Positions 1 through 10,675 are shown, counted from the first letter of the stretch. The stretch is DNA of 64,000 bases from Bedellia somnulentella (GCA_963576735.1 OY755187.1:62001-126000); one strand, 5' to 3'. Numbers and translations: made by a program. The notes: generated from the sequence alone by a model not told the origin.

Positions 1-125
1 CACCAAAATCATTTTTGACCTCTTTTCTCCACTTAACTTCCAAAATGGCTGAACAATTTTCTGATTCAGAAGCTCTACCTACCCCTTTTAGAGATTTATA
101 GCCGTGAGTATATGTATGTATGTAT
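1..125 (+). repeat. SINE-A, cut by window edge
   Basis: 3' half, ending GTGAGTATATGTATGTATG. Confidence 0.85.
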
Positions 126-531
126 GAAAGTTATAAAAGAATTATACACATGCAACAAGCAGTAGTGTAGTCGCAACTACCATCAGACCCTCACATGCAT
201 TCCCTTACACCATTATAAAAAAGCTTAGAGCATTTTATTGAGACTTCAATTTATATTATATTTAGGTATATTTACCACGATGAATTATTTAAAGCTTATT
301 TCATTGGTAAACAAAGTAATTTTAGAAGATGTTTTTTTTCAAAAACTTATTATTTTCGCGTGTGCATTGAGTGTAGTAAGAAGCGACAAAGGGGCCTTTT
401 AAGTGATTAATGGGCGACCCTTTTCTCTTGGACAAGAAAATTCTTACCTCATCAAGTAGCAGAAAAATATATAAGTAACGTAAATGCAAAAATTTTAACC
501 ATAACCAGTCAAAACCAAAAGTGATCCTCAC

Positions 532-890
532 CTTAAAATACTTGACAGTCTTGACCCTCAACTCTAAAGTGGCGTCTTCATCACACACAAAGAGCGCTTG
601 CGGATGATGTTGGAAAGCCGACACCGTCCACATATGGTTGACACCTTCCTCCACAGCCTTCGACAACGCCAGGGCCTTATGAACCCCCGTGATTAGTATC
701 ATGACTTCTTTGGCATCCATCACGGTTTGTACGCCGACAGTGAGGGCCTGTTTTGGTACAGCCGTGATGTCGTTGTTGAAGAATCTCTTATTGGCCTCGA
801 GGGTGTCGTAGGCTAGTGTCTTCACGCGGGTGCGGGAAGCCAGGGAGGACCCGGGTTCGTTGAAGGCTATGTGGCCGTCGGGACCGATGC
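532..890 (-). CDS. Gnpda: Gnpda coding exon 4 (residues 137-256)
   Basis: Encodes [15 protein letters not shown] with catalytic Asp141, His143 and Glu148, then the long C-terminal half ending in KTVKYFK. Acceptor ATATCCAG, donor GTGAGG. Ends in phase 0. Confidence 0.94.
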
Positions 891-3800
891 CTGGATATTG
901 GGAAGTTTATTGAAGTAAGTCACGTTATGAGCCAAACCCCTTTCACAGAGTGTACTTTCTAAGCAAAACGTAGGTACTCTTAACACCAAGTGACATTCCT
1001 GTTACGTGATGTTCAGTTGTATTAGTTACTCTGCCATCCCTTCGAGTATATAATAATAATAATAAAAATCGTGAACGTTTAAGTTTAATTGTAGTTGTCT
1101 TGTCTTATCCACCTTGATAAGTAGAGAAGAGCATCATGTGTGATGCAGAGTAACGTGATACAGAGGTCTTTAAACGTGGTTTTCGTAAAATCATATGAAG
1201 TGGTTTATCTTTAAAAGTTTTAAACGGTGAGGGTAAACATCGTTAGGAAATCCAAATGGTAGGGTCGCACATAGGGATCAGAGAGTATGTTAGTACAAAG
1301 TTGGGACAGGCCTACCCCCATCACATGATTGCACGGTACTGGCAGTAACTGGGTACTATGATGATGATGATGGACAAAGTTATGAGTACCTTCATCCTTC
1401 GGTAATATAATATACGTCGTAGAAGGTTGCAACTTGCAATAGTCACTTACTTACTTTGCGTAATATTTTGGAAACTATCTACCTATTGTACGTTAACTAT
1501 TTCTTAATTAGTAAAGTACATTTGCCGTGTAGTGCCGGCTTAGAATGTCACTACCCCTTTTTACCCACGGGTGTCGTAAGAGGCGACTAAGGGTATGGGG
1601 CTTTTTAAAGTGTTTTTAGGGCGATGCGGTTGAAGACTCACTACCAACGATAATTTATGTCTACCATCTTGTCCCTTTCAGCTTCCAAATATGACTGACA
1701 AGTTTCTAGCTCTGAAGCTCTGGCTACCCCTTTTAGGGATCTATGGCCGTGAGTATATGTATGTATGATCGGTCCACTTATATGTCTTTAGAAGATGAAT
1801 ACATATGACAAGACGGTGGAAATAAAGTATCGTTGGTGATGGGTCTCCAACCACATATAAGAATACCCACCTCCAATAAACAGATGCACGCCCCCAGCGG
1901 CGGCGATGAGCTCCTCATACCGCCGACACTCGGCCAGCAAGTCCGGCGCGTTACCGTCCAGCACGTGCGCGTTGCCGGGCTCGATGTCCACGTGCTTGAA
2001 GAACTCGTTCCACATGTAGTAGTGGTAGCTCTCGGGGTGCGAGCGGGGGAGGCCTGCGATCAGTAATGAAATAAGTATAGCTCATGAAAACCTCATGTGG
2101 GGATTATTACTAATCAATTAAGGAAAGAAAAACTTTTCGACGCCAGCAAGACTGGAACCTAGAAGCAAGTCACCTATGAATTATGCCACGGATATCGTCA
2201 AAAAAGAATACGTAACAGTTGTAGGCGGACTATTCGAGCACTGTTTTATGCTTGTTAGGACAAATATCAAGAACGTTCAACCGCTTGAAGCAGTTCGATA
2301 TCTTTATAGTGGCTCTAAAAGTGTCGGTTTAGAATAGCGCTACCCCATTTCTTCCGGTGGGTGTACGTAAGAGGCGACTAACGGTATGGGGCTATTTAGG
2401 GATTTTTGGGCGATGCGGTTGGAGACCCATCACCAACAACCTTTATTTTTACTATCTTTTCCCCACTAAATTTCCAAAAGTGGCTGAGGAATTTCTAATT
2501 TCTCAGCTCTGGCTACCCCTTTTGGGGATTTATGGCCGTGAGTATATGTATGTATATGTATGTAAAAGACGAAACAAGCAAGCAAATCCAATAGAAATCT
2601 AAGAGTTGTAGAACTTTTTGTCCACGTGCTTGAAGAACTCGTTCCACATATAGTAGTGGTGTACTTGGAGCTACCCGGGGTGCGAGCGGGGGAGGCCTGC
2701 GATGTGGAGTTTTATTATAAAAACCATAGACGGACTACGGTAGCGTGGTCCCCTCTATCCGCCAGGACGGCCCTCAGCTGCCCCAAACACAAAAGTCATG
2801 GTGAAGCCGCACAGGCCACAGGGCCAGCAGCAACCAATCCTTTCGAAAAAAAAAACGGTAGCGTGGTGTGGCGGTTACTGAAAATCAGTGTTGTGGTATA
2901 TTTACTCACAACCGTAATGCTGAGTCAGTCGCCAATTTGTTGCTACGCTATGGCTAGTTTGTGGCGTGTTTGAAATGACTTTCTTACTTTTTTTTTTTTT
3001 AATAATATAATTGAATTAAAATTTTGTTAGGTTTTTGATTGAAAGTAAAATTTTGTTTAGTTGTTGTTAATGAAAAAATATATTTCTTTCTATTGACAAA
3101 TATCCGAAATAATACAAATTAAATTGTTACATCTATAGTCGTAATAACAAATGGCAAAAAGCCAACATCACGCTGTGTTCCCAGGCGGTCACCCATCCAA
3201 GTACTGACAGCGCCCGACGTTGCTTAACTTCGGTGATCGGACGAGAACCGGTGTATTCAACGTAGTATGGACGTTGGCGAAAGCATGATAGAAATAAAAG
3301 AATATTATCGAACACATGTATATGACGTCATTTTCTCACAGATTTGAGATTCATACTGTGCTAGCAGATATATTTATCACCACATAACAACTTAACATAT
3401 TAATTATTTTACTTCATCCATTTAAATTAATACATACATACATATACTCACGGCTATATTTCTCTAGTAGGGGTAGCCAGAGCTAAGGAATTATAAATTC
3501 CTCAGCCACTTTTGGAAGTTGAGTAAGGAAAAATGTTAAAAATAAAGGTTTTTGGTGATGGGTCTCCAACCGCATCGCCCAAAAATCCAATAAAAAGCCC
3601 CAATACCCTTAGTCGCCTCTTACGACACCCGTGGGTAGAAAGGGGTAGCTACATTCTAAGCCGGCACTACACGGCAATTTATTAAATTAATAATATATAT
3701 TATATATAACGAGTAATCATTTCATTATCACGGTGCCATAAATACGCCATTGACATTCAAACGAGTAGTCAAGTGAATATGATTATACAAAAGTTTTTAA

Positions 3801-6800
3801 TACTTAGTAAATGACACAAATATTATCATACCCATTACTTCGAAGGGATCGCAATTGGAGTAGGAAATTAAATTTAATTCTGTCAGTAAATGGTATTTGA
3901 TTTTAACTGATTATTGCCCGATTTCTGAATTGAGTATTCCAGCTGAGAACAACTTAAGTATCGTTCTGTCGCATTGAAATCTTAACAACTGAATGAGACA
4001 AAACGATACTTAAGTCGTTCTCAGCTTGAATACTCAATTCAGAAATCGGGCGTAAGACTTTGTTACTAAATAGGTACATTATCGTATAGTCTGGAAGACT
4101 TTTCAATTAAACTTATGCAGTAGATCTCAATAAATACTATTTTTTATTTTTATTTATTTACTTATTTATACATATTTAAAAATACTTTTTATACACCAAA
4201 CCTATAGAACCAAGTAAAACGGTTATCTGTTGCTTAGTTAGGTGTAACCGAGGCAGTCCAAATAGACCGGAGTCTGTGCTAGGACCAACCATCACTTTTA
4301 AGAACTTGAGTAGTCTATAAACAAAAATTTCATAGACAGCAACCAATTTTTAGATGACGACCTGAATCCATCCTTTATTTATGCTACTCTCATTTATCAA
4401 CCAGTGCCTTTCAGCACTTTAAGATCGTCGGTTAAATTTCGCAGGTATCTTCTTCTGGGGTACCTGTGGGCTCGAAAGATTTATGAAGACCGTGCAAAGT
4501 GGCAATGAAAGATTTTTCTTATCCTACAGGTTCTCCCTCACCGGGAGCATTCACATGTACTGTAATATTATATTTATTTATTTTAGTTAGGAACATCAAC
4601 AGCGACATAAGTAATAATACACAGTTAATAATAGAAATCAAGTGAGGCCAATAACAGATGTTCACAGATGTACAGAAAACATATCTAACAATAATCTCGT
4701 TTTTACGTTACATTTGATGAGCCTAGAACTTATAAAATATTACTAAAAGCTAATAAGCAAATTTTCAACACATGTTTTTTTTTACAGCAAGTAACTCTAA
4801 CAACCGTGATAGCCCAGTGGGTAGAACACTCGGTTATCGTGCAAACGACTAGTGTTCAAATCCTGGGTCGGGCCTACACCAATTTGTCTTTTCTAAAGAC
4901 ATACGTGTGGTTAATTTATCATGGTTGTTAACGGTGAGGGAAAACATCGTGGGGAAACCCACATGGCTGAGTTGTACTTAGCCATGTGACAGTGTATTCG
5001 TACAAAACGGCGATAGGCCTGCCCCCTATCACGTGAGTACACTGTCCATGCAAAACGTGGGTACTCTGAACACCAGGTGACAAAGTCACGTGATGTTCAG
5101 AAGTATTAGTACCTCTGCCAACCCCTTCGGGGATATTCGGCGTGAACATTTATGTTATGTTATGTTATAACTCTAACAAATGCATACAATTTCAAGAGGA
5201 AAGAAAATAGGTATCAACCATAATATTTAAAGCAAAATTGTTTTAATCCACGATATCTCAAGGGTGTGTGTATGTGCATGTGTGTGTTATATGTGTGCGT
5301 GCGTGCGTGTGTTTGTGGGTGTGTGTAAAAAAACAATAATATATTCGTCTTTGAGCATTACATTACAATAATACCTCCCTGACTGACGAGCATTCGCGTG
5401 TAATACATATACAATCGTTCATATAATCATTACAAGGTGCGCATTGTAATGCTCGGTTCTCTTCCTATGTAATGCTCAAATCTGTAACGTTACATTACAC
5501 GCGAATGCTCCCGGTAAGAAGCACCTTAATGAGAACATACATACATACATACATATACTCACGGCTATAAATCCCTAGAAGGGGTAGCCAGAGCCAAGGA
5601 ATTGGAAACTCCTCAGCCACTTTTGGAAGTTGCATGGGGAAAATATGGTGAAATAAAGGTTGTTGGTGATGGGTCTCCAACCGCATCGCCCAAAAATCCC
5701 TTAAAAGCCCCAATTACGTTAGTCGCCTCTCACGTACACCCATCGGTAGGTAGGTAGGTAGGTTGAGTAATTTCTTTTTTGTATATCACGTACCAACATA
5801 CTCGTCCATATTGAAAGTGGTGACGTATTTGAAGGACAGTCTGCCCTCCTTGTAGAACTGTATGAGACGCCGGTACATCCCCAGCGGAGTGCCGCCGGTC
5901 GGCAGCCCCAGCACGAACTGTCTGCCCGGGCCCGGCTTGAACTCTGTTATGCGCTGTAACGTGAAACTATTGATATAAACACGACAAAGACATACAAATA
6001 ATAAAAAAAAAACTTATTTATATCACTAGAGAGCTATTAAAAACATTTCTTTTTTTATTTTAAATTAAAAGATAAATCTTTGTTTTTTGAACGTCAAATT
6101 TCAACTTGAAACTAAGTCTACTTCGGATTCGGAAGGTGATTTGTTGAGAGAAGAATCCGTAAGAAACTCGTCAATACACATCTTTTTTACGTACATACAC
6201 ACATACATACAATGCTCACGGCTATAAATCCCTAGAAGGGGTAACCAGAGCTAAGGAATTGGAAATTCTTCAGCCACGTTTGGAAAAGATGGTAAAATAA
6301 AGGTTTTCGGTGATGGGTCTCCAACCACATCGCCCAAAAATCCCTTAAAAGCTCCAAATCCGTTAGTCGCCTCTTACGTACACCCACCGGAAAAATGGGG
6401 TAGTGTTATTTTATGCCGACACTACACAGCAATTTTTACGTCCATTACAATTTTGGTGTTAGCCCGGAAACATCCAAGAGCCCTTATGCCTAGCCATTTC
6501 ATCATTAATGTAATCATTAACATTGTAATAGGCTTTCAAACTAAGATTTCTTTTAACTGCTATTATCCTCAGGCCTCAGGCCTCAGGCATATTATCAGTC
6601 TCCTGCATTTACACATATAAAATAAAAATTAGTTAAGCCATACATCAGAGATCGAAATATTAAAATAATAACGGGAAAAATAAAAATATCGATAGAGACA
6701 TGGGTTAAGTTAGTACAGGACAGAACAACTATTTTAATCCTTACTAATATAATAAATGGGAAAGTGAGTTTGTTTGTTTGTTTATTTGTTCCGTTTTCAC

Positions 6801-7505
6801 GCCGTAACTACTAAACCGATTGCTTTGAAATTTTGCAAACGTATAGGTAGAAGTCCGAATTAAATAATAGGATACTTTTTATTACAGAAAAAATGATATT
6901 CCCGAGGGAAATTGTGGGAATGAGAAGTTTTAGCAATATAACCAAATTCCTCACGGGCGAAGCCGTGGGCGGAAAGCTAGTAAATAATAACCCGGAAAAG
7001 CTGTAGTGTGCTGTTTTAACAATTTTTTTACATACATACATATACTCACGGCTATAAATCTCTTGAAGGGGTAGCCAGAGCTAGGAAATTAGAAATTCCT
7101 CAACCACTTTTGGAAGTTGATGGGGAAAAGATGGTGAAATAAAAGTTGTTGTTGTTGTTGATGTGTCTCCAACCGCATCGCCCAAAAATCCCTTAAAAGC
7201 CCCAATACCGTTAGTCGCCTCTTACGTGCATCCATGGAAAGAAATGTATCGGGAGTTTTTAAGTGATTTTTTGGCGATATGGCTGGAGATTCATCACCAA
7301 CCATTCTAAATTGCATCTATATATCAATTTATTTATATCTATATAGGTTTAACTCTTGAGTGGTCAAAGATTTTCCTTTATTGTTGACTTTTGTACGTTT
7401 GTAAACCACTTCAAAAAAAAAAAAGCTTGAAGATATTACCTGCATGACAAACTTAGCAGCCCAGTCGGCCACGGTGCTCGCATCGTCAAGGATTATCAGC
7501 CTCAT
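532..7505 (-). CDS. Gnpda: Glucosamine-6-phosphate deaminase (GNPDA/NagB family), 3' end outside window
   Basis: Converts glucosamine-6-phosphate to fructose-6-phosphate plus ammonia in the cytosol, feeding amino sugars into glycolysis. Four coding exons, in transcript order: 7505-7440, 5953-5794, 2053-1871, 890-532. All have GT donors, AG acceptors and compatible phases, giving 256 codons. The start ATG at 7505 opens MRLIILDD, the family's usual N-terminus, in a good context (CACC before ATG). Residue numbering matches the family exactly: NMDEY carries Asp72 and [11 protein letters not shown] carries Asp141, His143 and Glu148, the catalytic residues known from Nag[10 protein letters not shown] is the phosphosugar loop. 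The frame is still open at the last donor (position 531); the missing C-terminal ~25 residues should lie just left of the window. No disabling mutation is seen. Family identity is very secure. Confidence 0.95.
925..1082 (+). repeat. SINE-B, degraded 3' part
   Basis: GAGTGTACTTTCTAAGCAAA through CGTGAACGTTTAAG. Confidence 0.7.
1193..1420 (+). repeat. SINE-B, strongly degraded
   Basis: AACGGTGAGGGTAAACATCG is the clearest match; the rest is only loosely alignable. Confidence 0.55.
1524..1768 (+). mobile_element. SINE-A, full length
   Basis: Head GCCGTGTAGTGCCGGCTTAG; GTGTCGTAAGAGGCGACTAA core; GGTTGAAGAC in place of the usual B-box-like GGTTGGAGACC. Confidence 0.92.
1871..2053 (-). CDS. Gnpda: Gnpda coding exon 3 (residues 76-137)
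   Basis: Encodes [18 protein letters not shown] through GVHLFIGG. Acceptor ATCGCAG, donor GTGGGT. The first ~70 bp, with the acceptor, are duplicated at 2620-2704. Confidence 0.93.
2080..2215. mobile_element. Family C fragment beside Gnpda exon 3
   Basis: CATGAAAACCTCATGTGGGG at 2083, then AAGGAAAGAAAAACTTTTCG and a degraded tRNA-like region. Confidence 0.65.
2318..2565 (+). mobile_element. SINE-A, full length
   Basis: Lies between Gnpda exon 3 and its broken duplicate. Confidence 0.92.
2620..2704 (-). pseudogene. Broken duplicate of the 5' part of Gnpda exon 3
   Basis: About 70 bp match 1988-2058 almost base for base, including CATCGCAG at the splice acceptor and the codons for [11 protein letters not shown] short insertion and changes after the CACCCCG codons put a stop in the exon frame (CCC GGG TAG). 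It lies upstream of the true exon in transcript order, separated by SINE-A copy 2318-2565, so splicing into it would truncate the protein. Confidence 0.8.
2705..3150. other. Unassigned intron sequence, partly GC-rich
   Basis: No gene recognised. GC-rich to about 2970, with GGTAGCGTGGT occurring twice (2738 and 2859), then AT-rich poly-T sequence. The open frame here has no family resemblance that I can see. Confidence 0.4.
3161..3278 (-). rRNA. 5S ribosomal RNA gene (118 nt), isolated copy
   Basis: The minus strand begins GCCAACGTCCATAC and ends GATGTTGGC, followed at once by TTTTT (3160-3156), the RNA polymerase III terminator. Helix I closes fully with one G-U pair. The internal promoter is present, including TGGATGGGTGACCGCCTGG (box C). 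Helix V reads CGCTGT with ACAGCG, where the usual insect form, as I recall it, is CGCGGT with ACCGCG: both sides changed and pairing is kept. Lies in Gnpda intron 2, in the same orientation. Could be a functional dispersed copy or a young retroposed one; no A-tail or target duplication is obvious. Confidence 0.88.
3429..3683 (-). mobile_element. SINE-A, full length
   Basis: Ends in CCGGCACTACACGGC on the right. Confidence 0.92.
3684..4790. other. AT-rich intron with one palindromic MITE and an unassigned 420-bp stretch
   Basis: Apart from the hairpin element at 3916-4051, no feature is recognised. The stretch 4140-4560 has more even composition and may be old repeat sequence. Confidence 0.35.
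3916..4051. mobile_element. Palindromic MITE (family G), 136 bp
   Basis: GCCCGATTTCTGAATTGAGT is mirrored at the right end. Almost the whole element folds into one hairpin around AACAACTGAATGAGA. Other copies at 41971 and 57927. Confidence 0.85.
4804..5167 (+). mobile_element. SINE-B, full length, with target duplication
   Basis: tRNA-like head with A-box TAGCCCAGTGGG and B-box GTTCAAATCC; tail of TTATG units. Direct repeats TAACTCTAACAA at 4792-4803 and 5168-5179. Confidence 0.93.
5265..5330. repeat. GT-rich microsatellite
   Basis: Imperfect TG/GTGC dinucleotide tract. Confidence 0.8.
5535..5757 (-). mobile_element. SINE-A, head lost
   Basis: Stops at CACCCATCGG and passes into TAGG repeats, 37 bp from Gnpda exon 2. 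Confidence 0.88.
5794..5953 (-). CDS. Gnpda: Gnpda coding exon 2 (residues 23-76)
   Basis: Encodes the substrate-binding loop [14 protein letters not shown] and NMDEYV with catalytic Asp72. Acceptor TTACAG, donor GTACGT. The glycine codon 76 is split with the next exon. Confidence 0.93.
6045..6600 (-). pseudogene. LINE (family D) 5'-truncated copy split by SINE-A
   Basis: 3' UTR part at 6045-6184 and coding end at about 6437-6600, interrupted by a SINE-A flanked by TTTTTACG on both sides. The uninterrupted sequence at 61930-61950 shows the empty site. Confidence 0.82.
6187..6436 (-). mobile_element. SINE-A, full length, in LINE family D
   Basis: TTTTTACG flanks both sides. Confidence 0.92.
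6738..6980 (+). mobile_element. Non-autonomous Helitron, 243 bp
   Basis: Starts TCCTTACTAATATAATAAAT after A. The 3' hairpin CACGGGCGAAGCCGTG precedes GGAAAGCTAG, followed by T. Confidence 0.85.
7027..7310 (-). mobile_element. SINE-A, with an inverted fragment of a second copy
   Basis: Minus copy to about 7248, then a plus-strand piece GTGATTTTTTGGCGATATGG. Confidence 0.85.
7440..7505 (-). CDS. Gnpda: Gnpda coding exon 1 (residues 1-22)
   Basis: Encodes the N-terminus [19 protein letters not shown]. Donor GTAATA follows directly (7439 downward). Phase 0 at the 3' end. The reading frame extends upstream only through non-ATG codons, so 7505 is the natural start. Confidence 0.92.
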
Positions 7506-7728
7506 GGTGGAGAGGTCGGGCACTGACTGACAGTACACTGATAACGTGTATTGATGTATTGATAACGGGGCGATGACCGGCCCTTATAAGCTGCGAAACA
7601 GGTTATTGCTTTGAACTGAGATAACTTATTGTTCACGACGTATATCGTAAGGGGTGGCTGAAGTACTATATTACTGAGAATCGCGTGATTGTATTGTCGC
7701 CTGATGTTTATTTCAGAGTAAACACTTT

Positions 7729-7979
7729 TTGCCGTGTAGTGTCGGCTTAGAATAACACTACCCCATTTCTACCCGTGGGTGATCGTAAGAGGCGACTAAG
7801 GGTATATGGGGCTTTTTAAGTGATTTTTGGGCGATGTGGTTGGAGACCCGTCACCAAAAACATTTATTATAACCATCTTTTCCCAATCAACTTCCAAAAG
7901 TGGCTGAGGAATTTTTCATTCCAAAGCTCTGGCTACCCCGTTAAGGGATTTATAGCCGTGAGTATATGTATGTATGTAT
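7729..7979 (+). mobile_element. SINE-A, full length
   Basis: Same subtype as 20989, 48220 and 54072 (TGATCGTAAGAGGCGACTAA). Confidence 0.92.
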
Positions 7980-8276
7980 CTACACTTTTTGTCTGGACCG
8001 TATGTTTAAGTTACAGGGAGTAGGCGTATTGTATGGATACCGTCACATGACCTAGCGCTAGGTTTCTCAGTATGTCCTTTATGCTTTGATGCTCTCAGAT
8101 GTTCTATGTAATTTCGGTTTAGAAAAGCACTAACTCATTCATCACAAGTTATAAATTACGATAACCTTCTATTCAATAATAAAAGAATCGCGTTCCTAAC
8201 ATTTGTTTTGTATAGTAACCCATTATCACTAAAATTACCGTAGATAAATATATACAAATATTCACGAAACAGAATC

Positions 8277-8652
8277 CCAAAAGTGGGGTAGCCAGAGACT
8301 CAGAACTAAAAACTCCTCAGCTACCTTTGAAAAGCCCCAAAAGCCTAAGTCCCTTTCAATACATACATGCATATACTCACGGCTATAAATCCCTAGAAGG
8401 GGTAGCCAGAGCTAACGAATTAGAAATTCCTCAGCCACTTTTGGAAGTTGCGTGGGGAAAAGATGGTAAAATAAAGGTTTTTGGTGATGGGTCTCCAACC
8501 GCATCGCCCAAAAATCCCTTAAGCTTAATCCCCAATTATTAGTCCCCCCCGTTAGTCGCCTCTTACGTACACCCACCGGAAGAAAAGGGGTAGTGCTATT
8601 TTAATCCGCGGTAAAAATGAGTTAGTGTTATTTTAAGCCGACACTAAATAGC
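8277..8652 (-). mobile_element. SINE-A, one fragment and one full copy
   Basis: Fragment 8277-8353, then a full copy from 8359 with a small insertion near its head. Confidence 0.85.
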
Positions 8653-8877
8653 AAAAGACCATTGGTGGATGAGATGGGATAAATAGTATGCCATAATAGA
8701 AACCATTAGTTTGTAATTGAAACAACTTTTGATTTTCGGATATTTTAATCGCGTATTATTTCATTATTTTTAAAGCCCGACGTTTCGAAAACTTTTCAGT
8801 TATCATGGTCACGGGAAGACTGAGGTGTTATTTGTCATTATAAGCTTGCGCTTAATGACTCGCTGATATGAACATGT

Positions 8878-9095
8878 ATTTTGTAGTAATAAATAAAGAA
8901 TAAATAAAGGAAAGAAAAATTTCGACACAGACGCTCTGCCAATTGACACGTTGGCTCAGTTGGCAGAGCTTCGGGGCGTATACCCGAGGTCGCGGGTTCG
9001 ATTCCCGCCTGTGTCGGAAACTTTTCTTTCCTTTATTTATTAGTAATAATCCCCACACGAGGTTTTCATGACCAAAAAGATTTAAATTATGTATT
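8878..9095 (+). mobile_element. Foldback tRNA-bearing element (family C)
   Basis: AATAAAGGAAAGAAAAATTT on the left mirrors the right arm. Ends in CCCCACACGAGGTTTTCATG. Confidence 0.75.
8945..9015 (+). tRNA. tRNA-like sequence (GTA anticodon position), family C
   Basis: 71 nt. D arm GCTC/GAGC, anticodon stem TCGGG/CCCGA with loop GCGTATA, and T arm GCGGG/CCCGC with TTCGATT all form. Acceptor GACACGT/CTGTGTC has a mismatch at pair 7. Position 33 is C, where U is near-universal. Flanked by inverted AAAGGAAAGAAAAA arms, so probably a mobile-element part. Confidence 0.45.
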
Positions 9096-9359
9096 TTGTA
9101 GTGTAGGTTAATAATAGCACTAGCGCTTATCATACATAGCAACAAACGCATTCCAGACTGTAAGTAATCGGTTGGCAATGTGGTTAACCACAATAGTTTA
9201 TTTCACCATATTTTGTAAAATAGCTGATGAGTACGTTTATTTACGCATATTAGGATAATTAAAATTACTCCAATTGTAATAAATGTCTATTCATTAGAGC
9301 ATGAAATATTAAGAGTGATAGTAAACAACCCGGTTTAAATACTAAAATGAAGAGGTTAA

Positions 9360-9635
9360 TAGTTTCATAAATAAAAGATGTTATTAAAGGAAAGAAAAAT
9401 TTCGACACTGGCGGGGTTCGAACCCGCGACCTTCGGGTATACGCCCCCGTCGCTCTGCCAACTGAGCTACAGTGTCAGTTGGCATCCAGCGCGAAATTTC
9501 TCTATCCTTTGTTTCTTTTTTACACGTTCAAGTAGTGTTTGCGTTTCCTACCTCCGAATTTTTAACTAATTCGGGCGGCCACTTGTCTACCTTTTCAGAT
9601 AGAATGCAAATGTTGGAAACGCCTAACTATCACAT
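9360..9635 (-). mobile_element. Family C element with long 3' body
   Basis: tRNA-like unit followed by ~160 bp (AAGTAGTGTTTGCGTTTCCT, ATTCGGGCGGCCACTTGTC) that is shared with 38416-38580. Confidence 0.75.
9404..9476 (-). tRNA. tRNA-like sequence, family C
   Basis: 73 nt. Acceptor GACACTG/CAGTGTC perfect, D and T arms intact, anticodon stem only three pairs. Confidence 0.4.
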
Positions 9636-9882
9636 AATTTAATGTTTTTTGACATGAATTCCTCATGTGGGGATTATTACTCATAAATAAAAGATGTTAT
9701 TAAAGGAAAGAAAAATTTCGACACTGGCGGGGTTCGAACCCGCGACCTTCGGGTATACGCCCCCGTCGCTCTGCCAACTGAGCTACAGTGCCAGTGTCGA
9801 AATTTTTCTTTCCTTTAATAACATCTTTTATTTATGAGTAATAATCCCCACATGAGGAATTCATGTCAAAAAACATTAAATT
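9636..9882. mobile_element. Family C foldback element, near-perfect palindrome
   Basis: Arms of about 90 bp starting AATTTAATGTTTTTTGACAT mirror exactly around the tRNA-like centre. Confidence 0.9.
9720..9792 (-). tRNA. tRNA-like sequence at the apex of a long palindrome
   Basis: 73 nt. Acceptor GGCACTG/CAGTGTC pairs with one G-U. Same body as 9404-9476. Confidence 0.4.
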
Positions 9883-10030
9883 AGGTTAATAGTTTACCTA
9901 TTAAAGTATCTATGGACAATAAACAAGATGGTCCATGAAAGTTATTAACTTACTCGAATTCCATTATTTTGTTCGTGTAAATACAACAAAAATTCGGTAG
10001 GTCAACAACCGCCGACAAAAAGGTCACTCA

Positions 10031-10340
10031 CCTTTATGATAACTCACAAAATCAATAACTTAATTTAACAATATTACAACTTTGCACTTCCACCTTAACT
10101 ATGAAATGCACTTCTGTACTTATTAGAATCTAGTTTGATAGTAAATTGTTAAGTTGAAGTAGAAGTAGTACGAGGGCGTTTACTTTTATAAAAAAGTTAA
10201 CTGTCAGTACGCCGCTCAGTCAGCTGTTCGCGTGACAACCATTGTAGAGTTGTGGTTTGTAACTGTCAAAGAAACGTCAATTCGACAGCAGACGTCAAAC
10301 ATAAAACTGTGACCGACTTCAGACTTATAATAACGGCTGT
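10031..10340 (-). promoter_or_regulatory. Possible 5' untranslated exon / promoter region of Gnpda
   Basis: A non-repetitive island between repeats. On the minus strand it ends in a good donor (CATAAAG before GTGAGTGACC, at 10030 downward). A possible acceptor lies just upstream of the start codon (CGTTATCAG near 7543). The stretch above it contains several GACGTCAA-like motifs and no ORF. A non-coding first exon is inferred from these two signals only; no core promoter element is clear. Confidence 0.3.
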
Positions 10341-10461
10341 GTGTGTTCTTTCTTACAATGAGTTAGTAAACTTTGTAGTAACCATGTAGTAACTCATTGA
10401 GAACTTACGATTGCTAATGTTCAAATTTACTTTTTACCATATCAGACACATAAAATATAAC

Positions 10462-10675
10462 ATACATACACTGACGGCAAGAAATCCCAAATAGGGGTAG
10501 AGAGAAATTCAGTTATCAATTCCTTAGTTAGACTCTTCAAAGTTAGTAGACCTGTAGTTGGTGATGGGTCTCTAACCGCATCGCCCAAAAACAACTTAAA
10601 AAGCCCATACCCGCCTCTTAAGGCCCCCGCGGGAAGAGATGGGTTACTATTTTAAGCCAAAACTACACAGCACAG
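10462..10675 (-). mobile_element. SINE-A, older copy
   Basis: Diverged throughout; right end AAACTACACAGCAC. Confidence 0.82.

Noticed and set aside
1833..2066. Plus-strand frame over Gnpda exon 3
   Set aside because: Shadow of a well-supported exon on the other strand.
4804..4872. A functional tRNA gene at the SINE-B head
   Set aside because: Only A- and B-box similarity; the same head recurs with the same body at many sites, and stems do not all form.
7329..7538. Upstream extension of Gnpda to 7538
   Set aside because: The extended frame begins with GTG, not [11 protein letters not shown] at 7505 matches the family N-terminus and has a good start context.
8327..8542. Recurrent frames containing [12 protein letters not shown]
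   Set aside because: They are translations of minus-strand SINE-A copies at many sites, with no conservation of a start or length.
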